Source: Coleofasciculus sp040219735 (GTDB lineage Bacteria > Cyanobacteriota > Cyanobacteriia > Cyanobacteriales > Coleofasciculaceae). From it: DNA of 64,000 nt. Both the position numbers and the translations under genes were made by a program. The DNA lies in assembly GCA_040219735.1 (NCBI GenBank), contig JAVJRX010000116.1; one strand, 5' to 3'. Below, one piece after another: positions 42,579 to 51,738 of the stretch. The notes under the pieces are model-generated. The model was not told the DNA's origin and did no database searches. It worked only from the letters and a program-made list of their open reading frames with translations. The first letter of the stretch is position 1, and the number at the start of each line of letters is the position of its first letter.

Positions 42579-43154
42579 CATAATTGGCTTTTTATCGCTG
42601 AATCTGTTGCTGTTGCTGTCTCATTTGTGGGAGTCGCCATAGCGGTTCTATCTGGACAGATGATTTATGGATTAGCGCCTTTAGCCATCTCCTTGTTACT
42701 CAATCTAATTAATCGCCGTCGTGTTGTCCGATTTCTTCGGCATAAGATCAGCGATCGCACTCAAATTGACAACTTAAGCCGAGATATCCAAACTTTGAGT
42801 ACAGAACTTGCTCAACTGAAGCAACATCATTCTGATTTGGCTAATCTGGTATCTAGGGAGGAACTTTCTGCTGTTGTCTCTACCGTTGAGGCAATTAATG
42901 AGCAGCAAAAGGGATTGCGACGTTCTTTGGTTCCTCTACAATCGAAACTTGATGAATTGAATCAAAAATTTACCCAACGTCCAGAGTTAGAACAGATTGA
43001 GACTTTAGCCGGGATTATTGTAGCACTTAAACAAACCATTGATCAGCTTCCCCAGCCTGAGCGCACCTCCGTTGCTCTCAACCCAGAACGAGTTGAAGGA
43101 TTAGAACGTGCGATCGCGCAAATCCAACAGGAACTCGAGCAACTTCAACAGTAA
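42564..43154 (+). CDS. Membrane-anchored coiled-coil protein
   Basis: 196 residues, homologous to the N-terminal module of the preceding WD40 protein: IAESVAVAVSFVGVAIAVLS and IYGLAPLAISLLLNLINRRR match its two membrane segments almost position for position. A long coiled coil follows (DNLSRDIQTLSTELAQLKQH, and QIETLAGIIVALKQTIDQLP) with no WD40 part. Probably a duplicated and reduced partner that could form hetero-oligomers with it. The ATG lies in a heptamer repeat, so the first four residues (MTND) are repeat-encoded. Confidence 0.78.
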   Translation: MTNDKHNWLFIAESVAVAVSFVGVAIAVLSGQMIYGLAPLAISLLLNLINRRRVVRFLRHKISDRTQIDNLSRDIQTLSTELAQLKQHHSDLANLVSREELSAVVSTVEAINEQQKGLRRSLVPLQSKLDELNQKFTQRPELEQIETLAGIIVALKQTIDQLPQPERTSVALNPERVEGLERAIAQIQQELEQLQQ

Positions 43155-43338
43155 GCGCGTTATGAGACTTAGGCAAGGATTGGAACCCAACCTGTAACAT
43201 CCGCGTCCATAGCTACCATATTGAGTTGTTAATATCCAAGAGGAACACGCCTCTGTTCACTTTGCCAATCAGTACAACCTCGTGCCCAAGTCAAAAACCC
43301 AATTACCAGAGATTCCCAAACGATGAAATCGGTTAGTT

Positions 43339-43938
43339 ATGGATAAAAGACACCTTTCCCTCTCTACTCCCCCTACTAATATGTCACCTCTGTCCATCCT
43401 CTCTCATTCTCCGGGGAGTGTCTTGAGCTTCTTGCGCTGGGGAACAGCATTTGTCACAGCAGCATTTGCCAGTGGCTTAGTGATGACTCCTGACGTTGAG
43501 GCTCAATCCGCCACACCGCAACCAATATTTGAGAACGTAAAACTGGGGCGACGATTTTCACCTGATCCGTTGGTCATTCGCGGTATCAGTGGCGGTTCCG
43601 TTTCAACCCAAGCTGTTTCGGGTCGTACCGAAACACCAACCGGTTCTTGTATTGGGTATATTGATGAACCGCCTGATCATATCCTAGAGCTAACTTCTTT
43701 TTTCAACTATCTCAGCTTGCAAGTGGAAAGCCCTGAAGATACAACTCTATTGGTTAAAGGACCCGGCGGAAGTTGGTGTAATGATGACGCTGAAGGCAAA
43801 AATCCTGGAATTTCAGGTCAGTGGTTAGCAGGACAATATAAAGTTTGGGTTGGTTCTTTTCAAAAAGATAAGTATCATCCCTACGTGATTCGGATTAGCG
43901 AAGTTCAACTTCTCAATCCCGGACCCTCTCGACGCTGA
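43339..43938 (+). CDS. Exported hypothetical protein
   Basis: 199 residues; ATG 43339, with ATG 43381 as an alternative that gives a shorter signal peptide. The hydrophobic stretch GTAFVTAAFASGLVMTPDVE ends at AQS, a likely signal-peptidase site. The mature part has a strand-rich domain (FENVKLGRRFSPDPLVIRGI, FFNYLSLQVESPEDTTLLVK, GPGGSWCNDDAEGKNPGISG, QWLAGQYKVWVGSFQKDKYH) with two cysteines, resembling small periplasmic pre-peptidase-C-like beta domains found in cyanobacteria. Function unknown. Confidence 0.75.
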   Translation: MDKRHLSLSTPPTNMSPLSILSHSPGSVLSFLRWGTAFVTAAFASGLVMTPDVEAQSATPQPIFENVKLGRRFSPDPLVIRGISGGSVSTQAVSGRTETPTGSCIGYIDEPPDHILELTSFFNYLSLQVESPEDTTLLVKGPGGSWCNDDAEGKNPGISGQWLAGQYKVWVGSFQKDKYHPYVIRISEVQLLNPGPSRR

Positions 43939-43942
43939 AGCT

Positions 43943-43975
43943 AGGGTGTGGGGTGTGGGGTGTGGGGTATGGGGG
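43943..43975. repeat. TGTGGGG short tandem repeat
   Basis: About four 7-bp units (GGGTGTGGGGTGTGGGGTGT, then GGGGTATGGGGG) just after the stop of the gene at 43339. Confidence 0.75.
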
Positions 43976-44024
43976 AAACAAGGGAGATGGAGATATTAAT
44001 TCAAACCCAGACTCCGCACTTCAT

Positions 44025-44828
44025 TTAATCTGTTAAAATCAAGTCCCCACGCATGACAGTAACCGCAAGTCCTGCAAGAATGACGCGATCGCTCCCAGTA
44101 TACTGTACCTTGACTACGCCTCCTCGACGGGATGCTTGATACGCTAAAAACTCATCTTGACCGATGCGGAAGCGCCAGAAAGGTGCTAGACAGCAATGGG
44201 CTGCACCGGTTACCGGATCTTCATCAATTCCTAATCCCGGTGCAAAGAAACGAGAAACAAAATCATACTCCGAACCCGCATCCGTCTGACTGGTAACAAT
44301 AACATCGGAGATAGGTAAAGTTTTAAGTAAACCAAAATTAGGCTGCACTTGTCGCACCATGTCTTCCGATTCTACTTCCACCAAATAGCCCAAAGAATTC
44401 TGCAAAACTGCTTTAATCGGTACGCCTAAGGCTTGAGTAAGTTCTGGGGGGGCGGTTGTGGGTTGGGAATGATTCACCGGGAAATCTAACTCAATCCATT
44501 CACCCTGACGCTGGGCGATGAGTATCCCACTTTTGGTATAGAAACGGGCGGCGGTATCGGGGGAAAGATGACCTTCTGACCATAATACATGGGCGCTGGC
44601 TAAGGTGGCGTGACCACAAAGGGGAACTTCTACTGTCGGGGTAAACCAACGCAGATTAAAACCATCGTCTTGCGGAACTAAAAAGGCGGTTTCAGACAGA
44701 TTCATTTCCTGTGCCACATTCTGCATCCAGCTATCCGGTTGGGGAGTTGACAAAACACAGACAGCGGCTGGGTTTCCAGTGAATGGAGTATGGGTGAAGG
44801 CATCGACTTGAATGATTGGCTGGTTCAT
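44025..44828 (-). CDS. PhzF-family isomerase
   Basis: 267 residues, two-lobed diaminopimelate-epimerase-like fold. Family motifs: FTHTPFTGNPAAVCVL at the N-terminus, QEMNLSETAFLVP with the catalytic Glu, CGHATLASAHVLW and EDPVTGAAHCCLAPFW. PhzF of pseudomonads isomerises a phenazine precursor; most other members have unknown substrates and there are no phenazine genes here. Monocistronic; 85 bp separate it from the Rpn gene on the same strand. Confidence 0.92.
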   Translation of the reverse strand: MNQPIIQVDAFTHTPFTGNPAAVCVLSTPQPDSWMQNVAQEMNLSETAFLVPQDDGFNLRWFTPTVEVPLCGHATLASAHVLWSEGHLSPDTAARFYTKSGILIAQRQGEWIELDFPVNHSQPTTAPPELTQALGVPIKAVLQNSLGYLVEVESEDMVRQVQPNFGLLKTLPISDVIVTSQTDAGSEYDFVSRFFAPGLGIDEDPVTGAAHCCLAPFWRFRIGQDEFLAYQASRRGGVVKVQYTGSDRVILAGLAVTVMRGDLILTD

Positions 44829-44913
44829 AGTTTCAGCAGTCAGTGATTACCCGATCCCCAATTTATCAAAGAATTCGCGGATCTTACTGGCATCGATTTT
44901 AGACTCAAATGAT

Positions 44914-45816
44914 TTACAGTTTCTCAATCTCTTCTCTAGTCAGTCCAGTTGCTGCTGTGATTGTGTCAAGATCAGTCCCTTGTTGTTTTAAGATTCTGGC
45001 TATGTTAATCTTTTCTTGCTGTTTGCCTTGCTCCATACCCTCTTGGATACCTTTCTCCATGCCCTCTTCTAAACCCTCCAATCTTCCCTCTGAGCGTGAA
45101 CTTTCTATTAGACTGATTTCGTAGCGCCGATTTTCCATAAATCTCAGGTAGTTGGCTCTTTCTTCTTCACTCAAACTATCGACGAGTAAATTTTCCTTCG
45201 CTTCCGCTAAACCTTGGGCGGTAAATTCTTCTTTGATTTGGCTCTTTTTCAGAAAATATATCCATTCATCTAGGGTATCTTTCGCCACATCGTTAAAGTT
45301 GTTGACTTTTATCACATAATACTCTGGAAAAATCTCATAGACCTCTTGGATATTAAATAACTTCCGCTGGTTGATTGATAGACCTAATTTATCATCTAAA
45401 TGAAGACTACGAAAATCTAATCTCCCTTGGTAAATATAATCATCTCCCTGTCCCAGCGAAAAGTAGACGATATTCACTGAATAGACTTTCTTGACGTTGC
45501 CGTAAGGTTCTCCTCTTTCCAGAAAGTCGGTAATTAATCTGGATGTGCCGTAGAGCATCCGATGAAAATAATCTTGCTCTGTACTATTTTGCACTTCAAT
45601 GAGAATTAATTCTCCCTGGTCATTTTCCGCTAAAATATCGACTCTATTTAGCTTGTCATCCTCGGCTTGTTGATTGCTTTCACCTTCAAGTATTGATTGG
45701 ATCGTGATCGGTTTCCTCAACAACTCGCTCAAGAAACCTGCCAAAACACCGTAATTGGCTTTGTTTCTCAGTAATTTTTTAATCGCCCAATCAAATCGGA
45801 TGTGTGTTTGGGGCAT
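44914..45816 (-). CDS. Rpn-family nuclease (PD-(D/E)XK)
   Basis: 300 residues. N-terminal nuclease domain: HIRFDWAIKKLLRNKANYGV, then NRVDILAENDQGELILIEVQ, which supplies the D...ExQ catalytic pattern of Rpn/PD-(D/E)XK transposase-like proteins. The C-terminus has a coiled coil with repeated EG steps (RLEGLEEGMEKGIQEGMEQG) and a short HTH-like end (DTITAATGLTREEIEKL). Rpn proteins are RecA-independent recombination-promoting DNA endonucleases, and the coding DNA typically varies in repeat number at this EG region. Proximity to the AIPR gene gives a small defence or mobility neighbourhood. Confidence 0.88.
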   Translation of the reverse strand: MPQTHIRFDWAIKKLLRNKANYGVLAGFLSELLRKPITIQSILEGESNQQAEDDKLNRVDILAENDQGELILIEVQNSTEQDYFHRMLYGTSRLITDFLERGEPYGNVKKVYSVNIVYFSLGQGDDYIYQGRLDFRSLHLDDKLGLSINQRKLFNIQEVYEIFPEYYVIKVNNFNDVAKDTLDEWIYFLKKSQIKEEFTAQGLAEAKENLLVDSLSEEERANYLRFMENRRYEISLIESSRSEGRLEGLEEGMEKGIQEGMEQGKQQEKINIARILKQQGTDLDTITAATGLTREEIEKL

Positions 45817-45951
45817 AACGGCATCGATGGAAACGTCTACTGAATCTATTTTGACAGATTTTGTCCCATCTTGATACCTTGGATATCAAAAAAATAGAGT
45901 TGATAATTTTAAACACACTATACTGTAAAAATAAGTAGTCGGACATCTTGA

Positions 45952-46188
45952 AGGTCATTTAAACGCTGTACCTATGTTGGCACAGGTACAGACGGACAGC
46001 CCGATGCTGGCTCTTGGACGGGACTTTTACTTTGGATGCTCAAGGTAAGTGGGGAACCGTGGCTTTGGAGTATTCTGCCTGAGCAACTTGGAGGATTCCT
46101 GGAACAAGTGCAATGGACAAACGCTCCTGATTTAGTTGGGTCAAGCGCCAAGCATGGCGTAGAGTATTTTGGTGTGGCGATAAAATGA
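45952..46188 (+). pseudogene. Possible gene remnant without start codon
   Basis: A 78-codon open frame reading SFKRCTYVGTGTDGQPDAGS, then WTGLLLWMLKVSGEPWLWSI and on to HGVEYFGVAIK before TGA. It has protein-like composition but no usable start for the first 30 codons. Family not recognised. It occupies most of the 400-bp spacer between the Rpn and AIPR genes. Confidence 0.3.
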
Positions 46189-46216
46189 ATTCGTCGGAAA
46201 TGGACAAATTAACTCT

Positions 46217-47896
46217 TTAGTCGTTTTCATTTTCCTGAAGCGTAGTTATTAAGTCGCCGCGTCGAAAGGTTGCAGATAGCTGCTGCAAGGAAATGTTTTG
46301 TCCCCCATAAAGATTATGAAGCGCCTGGTTAATATCCTGTACTGAGTCGTTGAAATAAGCTTCGGCATTTTGTTCAATAAGCTGTTTAGCAGTTTGGAAA
46401 TTGTGATGGCTAATATCTCTCATTTGAATGCCCATATCAGCAAGCATTCTTCGCCCCATCTGCATAGCAATAAAGCATGAAGCATAGCGAACGAACTCCG
46501 GGTCATTAGGCTCTGGTCGTTTGCGGCGATTTTCTGCGATTCTGTATAGTTGCACAGCAATTATAACCTGTGAGCCGTTCAACTGATCCGTAAATATTGA
46601 ATCATACAGTTTCCCAAAATGTTCACGAGAGAAGAATTTAGCCTGATGCGGTTTTTTTCTCCAGACAGATAGTACGGCTTCAGCAGCTACTCCTGAAGTA
46701 ATATCTGTAGATCGGGTACTCGTATCAGAGCGCTTACGCCGATAATTAAATCCTAATTGCTGAATATCCATCTCTAATCTTTGCTGACGTTCATCATTAG
46801 CGCGTAAGTCTTTGAGATCTACTGGATTTTGGCTATTCGTGGCATAAGTAATTCTTTTAACTAAGTCTTCATTTTCACGAGGCAATTGATAAAGCCGAAG
46901 AAGAACATAAGCTTGAGCATTTTGATGAAGTAAATCTGGTTCCTGCAAAGTTTTGAATATGGTCATGCATGTCTGACCACCGTTAATGATTTGCAAATTT
47001 TCGACACGCACCTGATAATCACCATCTTGTAATGCGTTATAGGAAAAGTTGTCGCACGTTAAAGTTATGCCATTATTGTAAAAGTAGAAATTGTTTTTTT
47101 CATGACTGGTTAAAGTATGGCGAATACCTTCGTTAACACGATTACCCTGTAAGCCTAAATAGCGACGAATATTACGCTCTAATAATCGTTCGCCATGCCG
47201 ATCAATGAGAGTTGCAATCTCAGTTACTGAAATTCTTCCTACCAGTACTCGGCTAAACTCCATATCTTCAACTATAGCTTTTCCACTTAGCTGCAAAGTA
47301 TCTTTTACTGGTCTAGTAGCTTGAAGGATTTGGACTAAGCGCTCGTGATTGACGTGTTCCCATGTCACCTGATCGCCGAAACCAGTACGTTCAATAGCTT
47401 CCTGAGCAGATTGATTCCACGGCAGTCCATTATTACAGGCTAGTGCTCGAACTTGGGGAATATAGCCATCTCGAATTAAGCTACGAGCTTCTTCCACCTT
47501 GGTAAGTAGTCGTTGATTGATATGTTCTAATCTAGCTGCTGGATTAAACAAATACTGAATGGCTTTTATTAAACTCTCTATGCCTTGCTCAGGGAAATTC
47601 GAGTTTCCTTCTAGATTATTTTTGTATTTTGCTTGAAATAAAGTAACAGTAAATTCACCATCATATTCTTCAGAAATATGCATAGCATCTACTCCAAAGT
47701 CACCACCTCCTTCAGTCAGGCAATCAAAAGCATTATCGTTCTCTAAATCTAAGATGGTTTTAACACAGAGGTAAGCAAACGCTAAAGACTTGAGTCTGCC
47801 TTGATCGTTTATGCGTAACTCTTCAGCAGCCTTTTGACGGATATCGTTAACAACTGATTCTAAACGTTGATCAATAATAGATGCGTTGATATTCAT
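46217..47896 (-). CDS. AIPR-family putative phage-defence protein
   Basis: 559 residues from ATG 47896 (a TTG 24 bp upstream is less likely). The AIPR (abortive infection phage resistance) domain is recognised by NIRRYLGLQGNRVNEGIRHT, FYFYNNGITLTCDNFSYNAL and VENLQIINGGQTCMTIFKTL. The N-terminal third has a Mrr/PD-(D/E)XK-like pattern: GGGDFGVDAMHISE followed by FTVTLFQAKYKNN (D...QxK). Characterised relatives block phage in abortive infection or act beside restriction genes. No methylase or other defence gene adjoins it, so it would act alone or with the Rpn gene. Confidence 0.87.
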   Translation of the reverse strand: MNINASIIDQRLESVVNDIRQKAAEELRINDQGRLKSLAFAYLCVKTILDLENDNAFDCLTEGGGDFGVDAMHISEEYDGEFTVTLFQAKYKNNLEGNSNFPEQGIESLIKAIQYLFNPAARLEHINQRLLTKVEEARSLIRDGYIPQVRALACNNGLPWNQSAQEAIERTGFGDQVTWEHVNHERLVQILQATRPVKDTLQLSGKAIVEDMEFSRVLVGRISVTEIATLIDRHGERLLERNIRRYLGLQGNRVNEGIRHTLTSHEKNNFYFYNNGITLTCDNFSYNALQDGDYQVRVENLQIINGGQTCMTIFKTLQEPDLLHQNAQAYVLLRLYQLPRENEDLVKRITYATNSQNPVDLKDLRANDERQQRLEMDIQQLGFNYRRKRSDTSTRSTDITSGVAAEAVLSVWRKKPHQAKFFSREHFGKLYDSIFTDQLNGSQVIIAVQLYRIAENRRKRPEPNDPEFVRYASCFIAMQMGRRMLADMGIQMRDISHHNFQTAKQLIEQNAEAYFNDSVQDINQALHNLYGGQNISLQQLSATFRRGDLITTLQENEND

Positions 47897-48279
47897 GTAG
47901 TCGCGACCTATTCTGTCCAAGACGAAGTCTGGAGTCTAGTGGTTCATGTGGGAAAAGTTAAGGACTTGATGCAGGGCGAAGGACTATTTTGAGGCTAGCA
48001 TACAATGCCAAACTTCATTGAAGCGGCGATGATCGCCTAGTCAACCATTACTGCTCAACCGTTCTATCATAAATTCCTTTGGTTGGGGCGAAGCATTTTC
48101 AGGTTGTTTCCCTCAGAGACGTTCTCAATGATAGATTACCACCTGAATGGGGACGGTGGGGACAGTCCGAAGCATCACTATCTGTTGATACAAAACATTA
48201 GAATTTCAAATGAAAAAGTATTGCAGCAATAAGCGGATAAAATGTAATCTAGGTTCTAGTGATACAGAAGGAACCTCCC
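47897..48279. other. Divergent spacer AIPR/PsiE-like
   Basis: 383 bp. Contains GGGGCGAAGCATTTTCAGGT (about 48086), a partial match to the inverted-repeat element at 16977. No ORF above 30 codons looks real. Confidence 0.4.
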
Positions 48280-48873
48280 ATGCACGATCCTCTAACCTCC
48301 TCGCCGCCGAACTGGTATGAACAGGTCAAGCGGAATCGCATAGTCCGGGCGCTGGAAACAATTCAAGATTTATTTATCATTTCCCTCTGTGTTGGCTTAT
48401 TTGCCTTTATGGCGATTCAGCTACGCGAGATGTTTTTGGAGTTACTACCGCCGTTAGATTTCCCAGGCGTGACTTCAGATATTCTGTTCTTGCTGATTTT
48501 GGTTGAGTTATTCCGACTGCTGATTATTTACTTACAAGAACAGCGTGTATCGATTGGAGTCGCGGTAGAAGTTTCGATTGTCTCTGTTCTGCGAGAAGTG
48601 ATTGTGCGGGGAGTCTTGGAAACCTCATGGGTTCAAATTTTAGCTGCCTGTGCGTTCTTAATTGTGATGGCAGGACTATTAATTGTGCGGATGTATTTGC
48701 CGCCAACTTTCGATGGAATTGACCCAGAGAAACAGTTATCACTGCGATATAAAAAACAGACCCTGCGTCAGGTTCCAGACTCTAATAACAATCCGTTAAA
48801 CCCTTATCCCCATACTGTTACTGTGGCAGATAAAATGGGTCATTTAGATCCGATAACCAATGCAACAGACTAA
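48280..48873 (+). CDS. PsiE-family membrane protein
   Basis: 197 residues from ATG 48280 with Shine-Dalgarno AAGGAA seven bases before; the GTG at 48259 is less likely. Four membrane segments are seen: DLFIISLCVGLFAFMAIQLR, SDILFLLILVELFRLLIIYL, VAVEVSIVSVLREVIVRGVL and ILAACAFLIVMAGLLIVRMY. This is the PsiE (phosphate-starvation-inducible) family pattern; the E. coli member's function is unknown. The C-terminal 45 residues are cytosolic. It lies 57 bp before flv1 on the same strand. Confidence 0.85.
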   Translation: MHDPLTSSPPNWYEQVKRNRIVRALETIQDLFIISLCVGLFAFMAIQLREMFLELLPPLDFPGVTSDILFLLILVELFRLLIIYLQEQRVSIGVAVEVSIVSVLREVIVRGVLETSWVQILAACAFLIVMAGLLIVRMYLPPTFDGIDPEKQLSLRYKKQTLRQVPDSNNNPLNPYPHTVTVADKMGHLDPITNATD

Positions 48874-48930
48874 TACAAGAAGTCACCTCTTCGCCAATCA
48901 CTAATCACTGCTCACCAATCACTAATATCT

Positions 48931-50664
48931 ATGACTACAATACCTGAGATTAAACCCCGTGATGTCCAAGTCGCCGCCATTGAAGGAACGGATACAACCG
49001 TGTTGCGATCGCGGACATGGGATAGACTCAAGTTTGAGGTGGAATATTCCCTGCAACGTGGCACAACAGCAAACTCCTATCTCATCCAAGCCGATAAAAC
49101 GGCGCTGATTGATCCGCCAGGGGAATCATTCACCGAAATTTTCCTGAATCAATTGCAGCAATGCATGAATGTGCAGCAATTGGATTATGTAATTTTAGGT
49201 CACGTTAATCCTAACCGGATGGTGACGCTGAAAGCTTTGCTAGAATTAGCCCCCCAAATTACCTTTGTTTGTTCTAAAGCCGGTGCAGTTGCGTTACAAA
49301 ATGCCTTACGGGAACACCAATGCAATGTTTGGGTACCCAAAGGCGAGGAACCCTTAGACTTAGGTCAAGGTCATCACCTGCAATTCATCCCCATCCCCAC
49401 ACCCCGTTGGCCCGATGGACAATGTACCTACGACCCCCAAAGCCGTATTCTATTTACCGATAAACTCTTCGGCGCCCATGTCTGCGGCGATGAACTCTTT
49501 GATGAAAACTGGAAACGCCTAGACGAAGACCGACGCTACTATTATGATTGTCTTCATGCCGCTCAAGCGCGACAGGTCGAAGTCGCCCTGAACAAATTAG
49601 TCCCGCTCTCGGCTAAAATGTATGCCCCGGGTCATGGTTCAATTGTCCGCTATAGCCTCAGCCGATTCCTCCATGACTATCGCCAATGGGGTCAGCAGCA
49701 AACCGAACAAGACTTGACAGTGGCGCTTATTTATGCATCAGCCTATGGAAATACCGCCACATTAGCCCAAGCGATCGCTAAAGGAATAACCAAAACCGGT
49801 GCAGCCGTCGAATCAATTAACTGTGAATTTGCCGAACCTGGGGAGATTGAAGCCGCAATTCAACGCTGTGATGGCTTTTTAATTGGTTCCCCTACCCTGG
49901 GCGGACATACGCCTACTCAAGTGCAAACGGCGTTAGGTATTGTCCTCTCCAATGCCGCGAAAACTAAACTGGCAGGGGTGTTTGGGTCTTATGGCTGGAG
50001 TGGCGAAGCCGTTGATGAAATTGAAAGCAAACTCTTAGATGCGGGGTATCGCCTGGGATTTGAACCGATTCGGGTTAAGTTTAAACCTGACGACGAGACA
50101 ATTCAATATTGTAAAGAAGTCGGCACAGACTTTGCCCAGGCGCTGAAAAAATCCAAGAAATTCCGCGCCCCCAAACAAGCCGTCAGCAGTGCCCAAATTG
50201 ACCGAACAGCCCAAGCTGTGGGACGAATTGTCGGATCATTATGTGTTGTCGCGGCGCAGCGTGGTAATGTCCGCAGTGGGATGTTAGCCTCGTGGGTAAC
50301 CCAAGCCTCATTCAATCCGCCAGGGATCACTGTCGCCATTGCCAAAGATCGGGCAGTTGAATCTCTAAGCCATACGGGCGATAGCTTTGTCCTGAATATT
50401 TTAAAAGAAGGGATGAATGTCCGGCGACACTTCTTGCAATCCTTTGCCCCAGGGGAAGATCGATTTGCGGGGTTAGAGACGGAAACAGCGGAAAATGGTT
50501 GTCCGATTATCAAAGATGCCTTGGCTTATTTAGAATGTACAGTGCAGAGTCGGATGGACTGTGGCGATCACTGGTTAGTGTATGCTGTTATCGATAATGG
50601 TAAAGTATTGCAATCGACGGGGATGACTGCCGTACATCACCGCAAATCGGGGAATCATTATTGA
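48931..50664 (+). CDS. flv1: Flavodiiron protein, Flv1-type (ligand-deficient)
   Basis: 577 residues in the cyanobacterial class C order: metallo-beta-lactamase-like (~1-255), flavodoxin (~265-405; ALIYASAYGNTATLAQAIAK) and flavin reductase (~425-577; RIVGSLCVVAAQRGNVRSGM). The diiron ligands are mostly replaced. The HxExD motif reads GHVNPNRM (Glu and Asp to Asn), and the next His is Arg in PTPRWPDGQCTYDP, while TDKLFG and APGHG are retained. This ligand loss is known for Flv1 and Flv2. Flv1 works as a heterodimer with Flv3, reducing oxygen to water downstream of photosystem I. flv3 is not in the window. Flv2 is the alternative assignment. Confidence 0.9.
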   Translation: MTTIPEIKPRDVQVAAIEGTDTTVLRSRTWDRLKFEVEYSLQRGTTANSYLIQADKTALIDPPGESFTEIFLNQLQQCMNVQQLDYVILGHVNPNRMVTLKALLELAPQITFVCSKAGAVALQNALREHQCNVWVPKGEEPLDLGQGHHLQFIPIPTPRWPDGQCTYDPQSRILFTDKLFGAHVCGDELFDENWKRLDEDRRYYYDCLHAAQARQVEVALNKLVPLSAKMYAPGHGSIVRYSLSRFLHDYRQWGQQQTEQDLTVALIYASAYGNTATLAQAIAKGITKTGAAVESINCEFAEPGEIEAAIQRCDGFLIGSPTLGGHTPTQVQTALGIVLSNAAKTKLAGVFGSYGWSGEAVDEIESKLLDAGYRLGFEPIRVKFKPDDETIQYCKEVGTDFAQALKKSKKFRAPKQAVSSAQIDRTAQAVGRIVGSLCVVAAQRGNVRSGMLASWVTQASFNPPGITVAIAKDRAVESLSHTGDSFVLNILKEGMNVRRHFLQSFAPGEDRFAGLETETAENGCPIIKDALAYLECTVQSRMDCGDHWLVYAVIDNGKVLQSTGMTAVHHRKSGNHY

Positions 50665-50766
50665 TTTGTCATTTGTCATTTGTCATTCGTCATTTGTTAT
50701 TTAGTCGGGGCGGGTTTAGTAAAATCAGGGTGAAAACGAAACGTTAATGGTAAAACCCGCCCCTAC
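50664..50766. repeat. Heptamer tract followed by repeat family B
   Basis: Five ATTTGTC-type heptamers (50664-50697) run into a family B element (GGGGCGGGTTTAGTAAAATC ... GTAAAACCCGCCCCTACA, 50706-50766). A CTCCCCCAT tandem tract follows up to 50812, just before the permease gene. Confidence 0.75.
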
Positions 50767-50826
50767 AACAGACGTTCCATCTCCCCCATCTCCCCCATCT
50801 CCCCTATCTCCCTGTTCCCTGTTTCC

Positions 50827-51663
50827 ATGGAAAACAACGCCGTTAAACGATTTGGGCAATCAACATCCGGCAAAATTGGTCTGGGAATCACGTTCACCAT
50901 CATCATATTGGCGCTGTTAGCACCGATTCTCAATCCCTATAACCCGGCAACCGATCGGAATTATACCGCCAGGTTGCAACCCCCCAACTTAGATTATTGG
51001 TTTGGCACCGATGGTTTAGGACGAGATATTCTTGACCTGGTATGGTATGGGTTACGCACGTCTTTGTTTATCGGTTTAGTTTCCGTGGGATTAGGGCTAA
51101 TCGTGGGAGTCGTGTTGGGGTTAATCGCGGGTTATTTTCGGGGAGGGTTAGAAACTGTGATTGGTTGGGTAACCGATATCCTGTTAGCCTTTCCCTCAAT
51201 TTTACTCGCGATCGCGATCGTTACGGTAACTGGTCCAAGTATCGCCAGTGTGATGATTGCTGTGGGTGTGGTGCAAGTCCCCATTTTTATCCGCTTGACT
51301 CGCAGTATGGTGCTATCCTTGCGGGAACAGGATTTTGTCCAAACCGTGCGATCGTTTGGCGCTACGCCGGGACGGATTATTTTTTATCATATCTTACCCG
51401 CTAGCTTGAGTCCTTTAGTCGTGCAAGGGACTCTTTCCATTGGTACGGCTACCTTGGAAGCGGCGGGTTTAGGCTTTTTAGGGTTAGGCGCACAACCTCC
51501 CACGCCAGAATTAGGAACGATGTTATCCGATGCATTTAAGGGCGGCTATTCTCTATCATCTCCCTGGACAATTTTGTTTCCTGGTTTGTTTATTACCCTA
51601 ACCGTTTTAGCCTTTAATTTACTCGGAGATGGTTTAAGAGACGCTTTAGATCCCCATAGTTAG
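50827..51663 (+). CDS. ABC transporter permease, DppC/OppC type
   Basis: 278 residues with the six-helix layout of dipeptide/nickel importer permeases. The N-terminal extension has PYNPATDRNYTARLQPPNLD, then the periplasmic signature WFGTDGLGRDILDLVWYGLR. The membrane domain has the EAA loop FVQTVRSFGATPGRIIFYHI contacting the ATPase, and a C-terminal GLFITLTVLAFNLLGDGLRD. It would need a DppB-like partner, ATPases and a binding protein, none of which are adjacent; orphan permeases of this type are common in cyanobacterial genomes. Substrate unknown (peptide, nickel or glutathione are options). Confidence 0.92.
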   Translation: MENNAVKRFGQSTSGKIGLGITFTIIILALLAPILNPYNPATDRNYTARLQPPNLDYWFGTDGLGRDILDLVWYGLRTSLFIGLVSVGLGLIVGVVLGLIAGYFRGGLETVIGWVTDILLAFPSILLAIAIVTVTGPSIASVMIAVGVVQVPIFIRLTRSMVLSLREQDFVQTVRSFGATPGRIIFYHILPASLSPLVVQGTLSIGTATLEAAGLGFLGLGAQPPTPELGTMLSDAFKGGYSLSSPWTILFPGLFITLTVLAFNLLGDGLRDALDPHS

Positions 51664-51738
51664 GTAGAAGGGTAGGGACACGGCAATACCGTCCCCTATT
51701 CTAGCAGTAGACACATCGATTAGGACAAACAAACTGTT

